Assembly: GCA_015067385.1 (NCBI GenBank)
Contig: SVMP01000003.1
Span: 1-33,904, forward strand
Length of the DNA: 33,904 bases
Source of the DNA: Oscillospiraceae bacterium
GTDB taxonomy: Bacteria > Bacillota > Clostridia > Oscillospirales > UBA644
Direction of reading: 5' to 3'
The position numbers and the translations under genes were made by a program. The notes below the pieces were generated by a model. That model was not told the DNA's origin. It did not search any database and worked only from the letters and a program-made list of their open reading frames with translations. Positions 1-8,849 of the stretch are shown here, one piece after another. Each line of letters opens with the position of its first letter. The first letter of the stretch is position 1.

Positions 1-129
1 CCTGTCTTCTGCCCGAATCCGAACATTTCACCGTATCGGCTGAAGACAGGCATTGAGCTTCCGGGCGAAAGCAAGGAAGCTCAATGCCTGTCTTCTGCCC
101 GAATCCGAACATTTCACCGTATCGGCTGA
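1..129. repeat. 43-bp direct repeat (1-43 and 87-129) enclosing a 21-bp perfect inverted repeat (42-62 / 75-95, 12-nt loop)
   Basis: Read directly: cctgtcttctgcccgaatccgaacatttcaccgtatcggctga occurs twice; gaagacaggcattgagcttcc pairs with ggaagctcaatgcctgtcttc. Confidence 0.95.
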
Positions 130-1513
130 GCGTGTCGATAGTCAGAAGTCTGCCAACATCGAAAAAGTAACCGTTACACGATTTTTTCAGCGCCGTTAAG
201 ATGTTTACGTCGCCGTGCGCCGTGTATGCAAAACAAGACGGCTGGTACGTTTCGTAATATGTATAGTAACCTCCGCATTTGTAAGAGGTCTTTTGCTCAA
301 TTATCTCTTCTTCAAGCCCCGCAATGCCCGTGAGCATCTTGTATGTTGAACCCGGCGGGAAAAGACCCGATATCGCTCGGTTAACATACGGCTTTCCGGG
401 GTCCTTCGAAAGCGTTGCAAAATCTGCGCTGTATGTTTCGAGATTGTAGGTCGGATATGACGCCATCGAGTATATCTCGCCCGAATGTATGTCCATAAAT
501 ATCGCCGCACCGGAATTTGCGGCTTCCGGACCGTTTTGTTCTTTCAGCTTACGTATGACCTCCGCAAGCCCTGCCTCCGTTATTTTCTGCATGTCCGTGC
601 TTATCGTTAAAATAACGTCGTTTCCGGCTATCGGCTCAATGTCCTCGATTATGTCGATAACGTTGCCCGATCTGTCTGTCTGCGCATATTTGTATCCGTC
701 TGTGCCTCGCAGCCAGTTTTCGGCTATCTTTTCAATACCCTCTTTGCCGAGAGTGTCGTTTATAGAATATCCGCTTTCACGCAGCCTTTCGTATTCCTCG
801 GCATTGATCTTGCCGACGTAGCCTATTATGTGTGATGCGAATCTTTCGTTTACATACGAACGCACGCTTTCGAATTCAACGGTAACACCGAGGATCTCGG
901 AACTGCGTTCTTTTACCATCGTTACGGCTTCAAGACCGACATCTTCGGCAAAAGTGTAAAAATACCCTGCGCTGTTGTTCTCTATTCCGTAACGTACCGC
1001 AATTATGTCGCGCGCTCTCGAAAGTGTGTAATCTGTAAGCTTATAATATTTGATAAGAGCCTTCAACGCATCTTCCGCGGTTATATTCGACTTTATTTTT
1101 TTGTTCTTTAACCACTTTGAAAAGGCGTTTACCTTTGATTCCGATTCAACGAATGCTTCGTCGTATATGTAAGGCTCGGTTTTTGTGATAGGAAATGTAT
1201 CGTTATATTCTTCGCCGCATTTTTCAAAAATGCTTATTACCTTGTCTATCGTTCCGTTAAGATCTTTTATTATGCTTCGGTCAAATTCGACCGTCATTAT
1301 CGATGAGCTCTGAACTATCGGGCTGCAGTATCTGTCGAGGATCTCGCCTCTAGATGCGTCAACGGATGTTTTGCGTATAACACTGTTTCTCGAAGCCTCA
1401 AGATATTCTTCGCCGTCGATAAGCTGAAGCTTTATAAGCTGAAGAATAAATACCCCTATTATAATAAGGAAGACAGACATTATAACGATAACTCTTGACG
1501 GCTTTGTTACCAT
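1..1513 (-). CDS. mrdA: Penicillin-binding protein 2-like transpeptidase, 3' end missing at the window edge; the last ~95 bp are rearranged
   Basis: Manual minus-strand translation from ATG at 1513: MVTKPSRVIVIMSVFLIIIGVFILQLIKLQLIDGEEYLEASR..., with the PBP motif PGSTYKM (SxxK) and ...DTLSRYGEMFGFGQKTGIELP. The ORF is open to the window edge, so it is absent from the ORF track. It follows mreC/mreD, the usual context. Confidence 0.88.
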   Translation of the reverse strand, partial: MVTKPSRVIVIMSVFLIIIGVFILQLIKLQLIDGEEYLEASRNSVIRKTSVDASRGEILDRYCSPIVQSSSIMTVEFDRSIIKDLNGTIDKVISIFEKCGEEYNDTFPITKTEPYIYDEAFVESESKVNAFSKWLKNKKIKSNITAEDALKALIKYYKLTDYTLSRARDIIAVRYGIENNSAGYFYTFAEDVGLEAVTMVKERSSEILGVTVEFESVRSYVNERFASHIIGYVGKINAEEYERLRESGYSINDTLGKEGIEKIAENWLRGTDGYKYAQTDRSGNVIDIIEDIEPIAGNDVILTISTDMQKITEAGLAEVIRKLKEQNGPEAANSGAAIFMDIHSGEIYSMASYPTYNLETYSADFATLSKDPGKPYVNRAISGLFPPGSTYKMLTGIAGLEEEIIEQKTSYKCGGYYTYYETYQPSCFAYTAHGDVNILTALKKSCNGYFFDVGRLLTIDTLSRYGEMFGFGQKTGIELPCFRPEAQCLSSADTVKCSDSGRRQ

Positions 1514-2016
1514 ATGCCCTCCCTTTCTTCATGGAGAGCAAAACGCTTGCCCATGAATCTGATTATCGGGTATGTTATGATGACAGTCGGCACGGTAAGC
1601 AATATCTTCGGCATCGCAATAAACAGAAAAACATCTGCTATGCTCTCGGATGTAAAAAACGAATATGCACCTGCGAGAATACATTCGCTTACGACTGACG
1701 ATACCGCCGTTAAAAAGAATGCTCCGACAAATGACACGGCGATCTTCTGGTAGACCGTGATCCCGATAATGAACCCTATTATCATAAATGTGAGGGCGTT
1801 GACGCCGAATACCGCCGCCGATGTAAAATCAAGAAAAAGACCGAAAACAAGCCCGAATATCGCGCCGAAGCGTTCTTTTTCAACCATAGCTATGCAAACC
1901 GTTGCGGAAAGAAGAAATTCAGGACCGATCCCGAATATCTTTAACGGAACAAAAACGGCATCAATAAGGAAAAATAATATGAAAACAAGCGAATAGCCTA
2001 TTATTCTCTTTCTCAT
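1507..2016 (-). CDS. mreD: Rod shape-determining protein MreD
   Basis: Hydrophobic multi-TM ORF MRKRIIGYSLVFILFFLIDAVFVPLKIFGIGPEFLL... between mreC and PBP2; ATGA overlap with the mreC stop. Confidence 0.82.
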   Translation of the reverse strand: MRKRIIGYSLVFILFFLIDAVFVPLKIFGIGPEFLLSATVCIAMVEKERFGAIFGLVFGLFLDFTSAAVFGVNALTFMIIGFIIGITVYQKIAVSFVGAFFLTAVSSVVSECILAGAYSFFTSESIADVFLFIAMPKILLTVPTVIITYPIIRFMGKRFALHEEREGIW

Positions 2017-2849
2017 TCGCCCGCCCACGCTCCGTTCGTTATGTACACCCTGCGAAGTCCGTCAAGGCTTGCCGCCGGCTCGATCGTCGCATTCTGAGCA
2101 AGTCCGTTTTCCTCAGATTCAACCTCTGTTATTTTTCCGATAAGTATCCCTGCGGGGAAAACACCGCCGAGACCTGATGTGAAAACAATATCGCCTCTTA
2201 TTACCGATGCGTCCGCCGTGAGATAAGAAAGCCTTAAAAGTCCTTTCGCTCTCAGGGAAACATCGCTTTCCGTAACGCCTGTCGCTTCGCTTCTTTTAAC
2301 GGTTGCGCCGACAGACATCGACGGGTCGGTTATCGCCGTTACCGTCGCCCAGTTAAAGCCTATGTCCGTGACCTTCCCCACAAGCCCGTCGCACGAAACG
2401 ACGACAGAGTTGAGCTTTATTCCGTCAAGCGTGCCTTTGTTTACGGAAAATGTCGAGCCGAAGCCGTCTGCCGATACGGAAACGATGTCCGCCGCAACGT
2501 ACTGCAGGTCGTGAGATGTTTCAATAACATTGACTAATTTTTTCAGACGCTCTATTTCAACTTCGTTCGTGTACGTGTCCGCAAGCTCCGTTTCAAGCTT
2601 CGCCACCTGCTTTTTCAGCTCTTCGTTTTCTTTTTGCAGTTCGGAAAATTCCGCAAATGTGTTGATAATATCTTCCGTTCCGTTTTTTACCCATGTTCCG
2701 AAAGATGCAAACGGCGTGGCAATAAAGCCGATAAGATCTCTCGGTGCGGTGACTCCGCCGTCCAGAAGCATGTTAAGCATGAATCCGGCAAGGAAGCACG
2801 CGATGAAAACGAGCGTTATGAAGAATTTTCCGCGGAAAAAATCGCGCAT
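2013..2849 (-). CDS. mreC: Rod shape-determining protein MreC
   Basis: N-terminal TM, coiled coil (FAEFSELQKENEELKKQVAKLETELAD), then an MreC-type beta domain (GLVGKVTDIGFNWATVTAITDPSMSVGA). Confidence 0.9.
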   Translation of the reverse strand: MRDFFRGKFFITLVFIACFLAGFMLNMLLDGGVTAPRDLIGFIATPFASFGTWVKNGTEDIINTFAEFSELQKENEELKKQVAKLETELADTYTNEVEIERLKKLVNVIETSHDLQYVAADIVSVSADGFGSTFSVNKGTLDGIKLNSVVVSCDGLVGKVTDIGFNWATVTAITDPSMSVGATVKRSEATGVTESDVSLRAKGLLRLSYLTADASVIRGDIVFTSGLGGVFPAGILIGKITEVESEENGLAQNATIEPAASLDGLRRVYITNGAWAGE

Positions 2850-2881
2850 ACTGCCACCTCCGTTGTGTGTTGTTTTGAGTT

Positions 2882-3880
2882 TTATTCGATGGTCGATGCT
2901 TTCTTGAGCTTGTCTATCATGCCCGCCGCCCTGCCTGCTCCTATCGCAATGCAGTCGAGAGCGTTGACCGCAACTTCGGTTGAAACGCCGGTCTCCTTAT
3001 ATATAAATTCCGACCATCCGGGAAGCTGTGAACCGCCCCCGATAAGAATTATTCCGTTCTGGATTATGTCTGCCGCAAGCTCCGGATCAACACGCTCAAG
3101 CGTCGCTTTTATCGCATCTACTATCCCTTCGAGCGATTCCTTCATCGCTATATACACCTCGTCCGATGAGATCGTGAGGTTCAACGGCAGTCCGTCTATG
3201 AGGTCTCGTCCGCTGACTGTCATAAAATCGACCGTTTCACGTTCGACCGCAGCTCCGAGCCTTATTTTTATTTCTTCGGCTATCTGATCGCCGATAAGGA
3301 TATTGTATGTTTTTCTTACGTATGCAACAATATCTTTGTCCATCTGTATTCCGCAGCTGTGACATGTCGTTTCCGCAACTATTCCGCCGAGTGAAACGAC
3401 CGAGACCTCTGTCTTTCCGCCGCCGATGTCAACTATCATGTGTCCGCTCGGCTCAAATATCGGCAGATTAAGCCCTATTGCCGCCGCCAGAGGATCTTCG
3501 AGAAGATGGATCTTTTTGATTTTTGATGATAGAACAGCGTCCTCAACGGCTCGTCTTTCAACCGCCGTCGAACCGTACGGAACGGTCACCACCGCTCTTA
3601 TCGGGGTGAAGGGACGTTTGATCCGACTGACAAACGATGTGAGCATGACGGATGTTCTGTCAAAATTTGCAATAACGCCGTCGTCAAGCGGACGTATGGC
3701 TGTTACCGTATCGGGAGTTCTGCCGAGCATCTGTCTTGCCTCTTCGCCCACCGCCATGAGCTTGTTTGAAAAGCTTTCAACCGCAATAACGGACGGCTGA
3801 TCGAGAAGCATTCCTTTTGATTTACTGTAAATTCGAGTGTTGCTCGTTCCGAGATCTATTCCTACATCAAAGATGCCCAA
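2882..3880 (-). CDS. mreB: MreB/Mbl family actin-like rod-shape protein
   Basis: MGIFDVGIDLGTSNTRIYSKSKGMLLDQPSVIAV; DPLAAAIGLNLPIFEPSGHMIVDIGGGKTEVSVVSLGGIV; GIILIGGGSQLPG. Confidence 0.92.
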   Translation of the reverse strand: MGIFDVGIDLGTSNTRIYSKSKGMLLDQPSVIAVESFSNKLMAVGEEARQMLGRTPDTVTAIRPLDDGVIANFDRTSVMLTSFVSRIKRPFTPIRAVVTVPYGSTAVERRAVEDAVLSSKIKKIHLLEDPLAAAIGLNLPIFEPSGHMIVDIGGGKTEVSVVSLGGIVAETTCHSCGIQMDKDIVAYVRKTYNILIGDQIAEEIKIRLGAAVERETVDFMTVSGRDLIDGLPLNLTISSDEVYIAMKESLEGIVDAIKATLERVDPELAADIIQNGIILIGGGSQLPGWSEFIYKETGVSTEVAVNALDCIAIGAGRAAGMIDKLKKASTIE

Positions 3881-4473
3881 AAGATTACCCCCTTCTTTTT
3901 AAGTATGTCGTAAAGCGGAGAAAGCGGAAGCCCAACAACGTTGAAATAATCACCGTCTATCTTTTCTATGAAAACACAGGCTCTTCCCTGGATGGCGTAC
4001 GCTCCTGCTTTGTCCGAGCACTCACCCGATGCTACGTAATCACGTATCTCGCTGTCGGAAAGCGCTTTGAAATATACCTTTGTTTTAACGGCAAACGTCT
4101 CCGCGCCGTTTCTGTCTCTTACCGTAACACCCGTGTATACCTCGTTTGCCTTTCCCGAAAGATTCGAGATCATCCGGTATGCGTCGGCGTCGTCTTTGGG
4201 TTTCCCCATTATGCCCTCGCCCTCAAGGTAAACTACGGTGTCTGCCGCAATTACTATCGCCTCGGGGTTTTGTTCGAAAACGCTTTCCGCCTTTTTCTCC
4301 GACAGAAAACGTACGAGCATCTCCGGTTCTTTTATATCGCATTGTTCGTCCGCATCGGATACACATATACGGAAAGTGACGCCGATCTGTTCAAGCAGCT
4401 CGCGGCGTCTCGGTGATGCGGAGGCAAGAATTACCTCACCGACAGGATTTTTGTTTGCGGATATATCGCTCAT
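3862..4473 (-). CDS. maf: Maf-family nucleoside triphosphate pyrophosphatase
   Basis: ILASASPRRRELLEQIG signature, AADTVVYLEGEGIMGKP, SGECSDKAGAYAIQGRACVFIEKIDGDYFNVVGLPL. Confidence 0.95.
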   Translation of the reverse strand: MSDISANKNPVGEVILASASPRRRELLEQIGVTFRICVSDADEQCDIKEPEMLVRFLSEKKAESVFEQNPEAIVIAADTVVYLEGEGIMGKPKDDADAYRMISNLSGKANEVYTGVTVRDRNGAETFAVKTKVYFKALSDSEIRDYVASGECSDKAGAYAIQGRACVFIEKIDGDYFNVVGLPLSPLYDILKKKGVIFWASLM

Positions 4474-4868
4474 TCTTCGCTGTTCCCCATGACAATATCT
4501 AACATTCGCCTGTATTTTATCGGATCCTTTCCCTTCAGCTCAAATATCATTCGAGCCATGTGAACGAAAAGCTCATCCTCGCTTCCGAAGTTCATGAATA
4601 ATGCCGTGTCCTTCGTTTCAAGCTTATAGGCTTTGCATATTTTTGTTATAACTTCCTGTGACGGAACGAGAGGCATGCCCGAACGCGGATCCGCACCGTT
4701 TTCGAGAGATGCGAGATACGAATGGCTGATGCCGATAAGCTCGCCTGCCGCGCGCAGACTCAAGCCCCTCTTTATCCGTTCACGTTTAAGCGTCTCACCG
4801 AGTGACTTTGTATCGGTCTGCTCGGCGAGATCTGTCTGTTCGTCAAAATCGGGACGGTTACTGTTCAT
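4470..4868 (-). CDS. XRE-family helix-turn-helix transcriptional regulator
   Basis: LGETLKRERIKRGLSLRAAGELIGISHSYLASLENGADPRSG (HTH_3). The ORF-track start at 4910 is probably too early; ATG at 4868 (MNSNRPDF) is preferred. Confidence 0.85.
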   Translation of the reverse strand: MNSNRPDFDEQTDLAEQTDTKSLGETLKRERIKRGLSLRAAGELIGISHSYLASLENGADPRSGMPLVPSQEVITKICKAYKLETKDTALFMNFGSEDELFVHMARMIFELKGKDPIKYRRMLDIVMGNSEE

Positions 4869-5583
4869 CCCAGTTGTGCCATACGTTCTGTACGTCGTCG
4901 TTTTCTTCAAGATGATCGAGAAGCTTCTGCATGTTCTTGATCTGATCTTCGTCGGTAAGAGTTATGTAGTTAGAGGGAACCATTTCTGCTTCTGCGGAAA
5001 GGAATGTGTAACCCTTTTGTTCGAGAGCTTCGCATACGGAGCTGAGATTTTCGGGTGTGGTGTAGATCTCGTAAACCTCTTCTTCGATAACAAAGTCTTC
5101 TGCATCAAGCTCAAGAACATCGTCCATAAGCTTTTCTTCGGAATATTCCTCTTTGTCGATTACGATAACGCCTTTCTTCGTAAAGAGCCAGTTAACAGAA
5201 CCTGTCTGACCGAGGTTGCCGCCGAATTTATCGAAATAGTGACGTACGTCTGCGGCGGTTCTGTTTCTGTTTTCGGTAACTGCTTCAACGATTACCGCAA
5301 TACCTGCAGGACCGTAGCCCTCGTATGCGATCTCTTCGTAGTTTACGTTTTCGCCTTCACCGGATGCCTTTTTGATGCATCTTTCGATGTTGTCGTTGGG
5401 AACGTTGTTTGCCTTAGCCTTAAGAATGATGTCTTTAAGGCGACCGTTGGCTTCGGGATCGGGTCCGCCGTTCTTAACAGCGAGAACGATCTCTCTGCCT
5501 ATTTTTGTGAAGACACTTGCTCTCTGCTTATCTGTCTTCTCTTTCTTGTGCATAATGTTTTTCCACTTGGAATGACCGGACAT
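4858..5583 (-). CDS. yebC: YebC/PmpR family transcriptional/translational regulator
   Basis: MSGHSKWKNIMHKKEKTDKQRASVFTKIGREI signature; ATG at 5583 preceded by GGAGG. Confidence 0.95.
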   Translation of the reverse strand: MSGHSKWKNIMHKKEKTDKQRASVFTKIGREIVLAVKNGGPDPEANGRLKDIILKAKANNVPNDNIERCIKKASGEGENVNYEEIAYEGYGPAGIAVIVEAVTENRNRTAADVRHYFDKFGGNLGQTGSVNWLFTKKGVIVIDKEEYSEEKLMDDVLELDAEDFVIEEEVYEIYTTPENLSSVCEALEQKGYTFLSAEAEMVPSNYITLTDEDQIKNMQKLLDHLEENDDVQNVWHNWDEQ

Positions 5584-5624
5584 AAAAACCTCCAAAATAT
5601 ATCTGAGAATTTGATTTATTAAAA

Positions 5625-7262
5625 TTATTTTTTAATCAATGTTAAGAATAAAACGGGTATCGACCATATCGCATTGAAAAGAACGGTCCAGATCGGGCCG
5701 GGCGCCGAATGATCGATGAAAAATGCAATTGATGTTAAAACAAGACCGAGGATTATCGATGCTATTTTTACAAGAACGCTCATGTTTACAACGGATGCCA
5801 GCTTCTTCGCTTTTCTTACCGATGAAAGAATGCCTATCGCATTTTTCGTCGTTATCATGTCGGGAACAGCATTCGTTTCCTCTATGTCTTCGCATACGGA
5901 CGTTATAAGCTTACGCTCGTCCGCATCGGGAACAACTATCTTCGTATTGTTAAGCCCGTAAAGCTTCTGAATGGCGATCTCGGTGATATTGCAGTCGTTC
6001 GTTGTTGCGATTATTGCAAAATCCTCGCCTACGGTCTCCGCGGCGCGCTTCATTTCCGGGTCGCACGCATAGCTGAACACCGTGTACGAAACAAGAACAC
6101 CGTTTATTACCGTGTATATGATGCTTCTGTTTGTGGATGTCAAAGAAGCTTCTATCTCCTGAGAAAGCGGCGCTATCTCGTAAGAAAGCAGCATGTTTCT
6201 GTTTCCCACAAGGACCTCGTCGCCGTAAATATGTGCGACAACGCCGTAATTTTTCATGTATCGCCAATCGTCAACCTCGGGAAGACGGTCCGCATCACAG
6301 CCCGTTTCCGCTATGAATGTCGGGGCAAACGGTGATTCCGATTCGAGAAGTACAGCCGCCGTAAATTCAACCGCATCAGCCATCTTCTCTTTGTCACGAA
6401 AACGGAATCTCTCCATTCTCGTACGCTTTGCCGGGAAAAGATCAACGTCCGACACGACCAATGTTGAAACATCTCTCATGGCTTCGATCGAATGGTAGCC
6501 CAGAAGAACGCTGCCGAGCTTTCGAAGACGTCTCTGTTCGGCAATATACGGCAAAACAAAAGCCATTTCAGCCGTAAACGATGCCGCTATCGCAAACAAC
6601 GCAGCAAACGCCGCCGCAAATGCGCCGAAGCCCGATATGAAGCCCACTATCGCAGAGATTATCAGTATCGCTCCGCTTGCTATCGGAACAAACATCCGTA
6701 TCTTTTCTTCCGATGGATCTCCGTCATACGTCGTATCGACAACATTCGGGAATTTTACGATCGGGTTTACGATGCAGACACGGTCTATCGCACGCTTGTG
6801 CATGTCGATATCGCTCGTGTTGACAATGTACGTCTTACTGCTTTTTATTAAATTCAGGTTTGTTATTATCTCGCAGATAAATAAATATTTCATCGCCATC
6901 GATATTGCGGCGGAAAGAAATATTGCGGGAGCAAATGTGTGAAACTCACTGCCCTCCGGTGTAAAAATAAGGACTAACGACTGTATCGCCGCCGCTATGA
7001 GCGCAACGGATGTCAAAGAGTCGTTTGACGGACGAAGCAGGAATATAGAAATCAGCCCGTCGCCCATCTCCTGTGCGCAGAAAAAGAATACCGTGACAGA
7101 TAAAACGAGGCCCGCAATACCGTTTACCATCGGAGGAAGCCCGATAAGTGCAAGGATCGCTGTCAGTACTGCCGCAAATACGGAAACCAATGTCTTGACC
7201 CCGAAAGCGTCCTTCGACGCCTGCGCAACATTGAACTGTTCACGGAAATAATTATCTCTCAA
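5625..7262 (-). CDS. Degenerate P-type ATPase-like membrane protein (predicted inactive)
   Basis: TM arrangement like P1-type ATPases plus [42 protein letters not shown], collinear with TPTAI...[40 protein letters not shown] resembles the N-domain. DKTGT, TGE and GDGxND motifs not found. Confidence 0.72.
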   Translation of the reverse strand: [545 protein letters not shown]

Positions 7263-7277
7263 AGAAATTTACCCCGA

Positions 7278-8138
7278 TCATGCTCTGTCTTGTCTTACTT
7301 TTTCGTACATCGCAACCGCAGCCGCAACCGATATGTTGAGCGATGTTATCTCGCCTGCCATGGGGATCTTTATAAGGTGGTCGCATCTTTCTCTTACAAG
7401 TCTCGAAAGCCCTGTTCCTTCATCGCCCATAACAAGAGCCACTGCTCCGCGAAGATCCGTTCCGTAGATGTCGTTTTCCGCAGCGCCGTCCGTGCCGTAG
7501 ATCCAGACGTTCTGCTCTTTGAGATATTCGATCGTCTCCGCAATGTTGACAACTCTTGCGATCTTCATATATTCGCAGGCTCCCGCCGCTGTCTTGTATA
7601 CGGTCGCCGTAAGACCGCATGCACCTCTCTTGGGAAGGATTATGCCGTGAACACCTGCCGCATTTGCGGTCCTTATTATCGCACCGAGATTTCTCGGATC
7701 GTTGATACCGTCGATAACGATGATAAAGGGCTTCTCTTCTTTCTCTTTTGCATATTCGAGAATGTCCTCCGGTTCACAGTAGGAAAATTCGGTCGTTATC
7801 GCAACAACGCCCTGATGCGATGCCGAACGTGTCATGCTGTCAAGCTTTGCCTTTTCCGCTTCAACGACAGTGATACCGTTTTCTTTAGCCATCGCGATAA
7901 CTCTGACTATAGAGCCTTCTCTGTCGCCCTTTGCAACGAAAAGCTTGTCTACCGTTCTGCCCGAACGTATAGCCTCCATTACGGAGTTTCTGCCGAAGAC
8001 CATGTTTTCGCTGTCTTCGCTTGCCTGACCTCTTCCGTCATCTTTTCTTCTTTCGGGCTTGGGTGATTTTGCATATGAGGGCTTTTTGTAATTCGGGTTT
8101 CTTCCCGTTGTTTTACCTTTGGGTTTATTGTCTCTCAT
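7278..8138 (-). CDS. rlmB: 23S rRNA (guanosine-2'-O-)-methyltransferase RlmB-like, TrmH/SpoU family
   Basis: VFGRNSVMEAIRSGRTVDKLFV; IDGINDPRNLGAIIRTANAAGVHGIILPKRGACGL; VMGDEGTGLSRLVRERCD; IPMAGEITSLNISVAAAVAMYE. Confidence 0.93.
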   Translation of the reverse strand: MRDNKPKGKTTGRNPNYKKPSYAKSPKPERRKDDGRGQASEDSENMVFGRNSVMEAIRSGRTVDKLFVAKGDREGSIVRVIAMAKENGITVVEAEKAKLDSMTRSASHQGVVAITTEFSYCEPEDILEYAKEKEEKPFIIVIDGINDPRNLGAIIRTANAAGVHGIILPKRGACGLTATVYKTAAGACEYMKIARVVNIAETIEYLKEQNVWIYGTDGAAENDIYGTDLRGAVALVMGDEGTGLSRLVRERCDHLIKIPMAGEITSLNISVAAAVAMYEKVRQDRA

Positions 8139-8354
8139 GTCTTGTTCCTTTCGCTTTGACAAATGCGAAATTTTCCTCTCCTGATGTACTTTTTCTGTAT
8201 TTTTGATCTGTTATTTTACTTTTATTTGAGTTACATTATATTATAACACATTTTTTTTCATTTGAAAAGGGGTCAACGATTATTTCGACATTTTACATAA
8301 AATAAAGTTGTTTATTTGTGCAATTTACACAATAAAAAATTCGGATTTTTCCGC

Positions 8355-8849
8355 TCAGATAAAGATCGAGGTGAAAAAATAGCCTAAAATCATGTTTATT
8401 GCCGTAAAAATGACGGTCGCCGCCGCCGAAACGGGTATGTATTCACGGAGCCTCATTTTCATCAGCCCCGCAGGGATCGAGATAAATGTTCTTACAACGG
8501 GAATAAGCCTTGCCGCAAAAAGCCCTCCCGCTCCCCGCCTGTCGATCATATCAACGGTTTTGCCGTAAAGCTCCGATGTCTTTCCGTATTTGAGACAGAC
8601 GTTTTTTACCGTGTCCGAAAACAGATACGAAACACCGTATACCGTCATCTGCGAAAGCATCGCAAAAACCGATAATATTATCAACGTGCTCATAAACGGA
8701 ATATATCCAAGCCCTGCCACAACTCCTGCCGCCGGCATCGTTATTCCTCCCGGAAAGCCGGGAATGTTGAGATATTCGATATAGACAAGAACGGCAAGAA
8801 TGACAACGCCGTATCTTTCCGTAAATTCAATTATTTCAGCTATTTTCAT
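8355..8849 (-). CDS. DedA family membrane protein
   Basis: EYLNIPGFPGGITMPAAGVVAGLG ... GGLFAARLIPVVRTFISIPAGLMKMRLREYIPVSA (DedA/SNARE-associated signature). Confidence 0.88.
   Translation of the reverse strand: MKIAEIIEFTERYGVVILAVLVYIEYLNIPGFPGGITMPAAGVVAGLGYIPFMSTLIILSVFAMLSQMTVYGVSYLFSDTVKNVCLKYGKTSELYGKTVDMIDRRGAGGLFAARLIPVVRTFISIPAGLMKMRLREYIPVSAAATVIFTAINMILGYFFTSIFI

Noticed and set aside
42-95. Left-end hairpin as a regulatory RNA or attachment site
   Set aside because: It lies within the PBP2 coding region and repeats PBP2 coding sequence in inverted orientation; an assembly artefact is the simpler explanation.
4633-5622. 329-aa plus-strand ORF opposite yebC/XRE
   Set aside because: Shadow of yebC and the XRE gene; no domain signature and a Phe/Val/Cys-rich composition.
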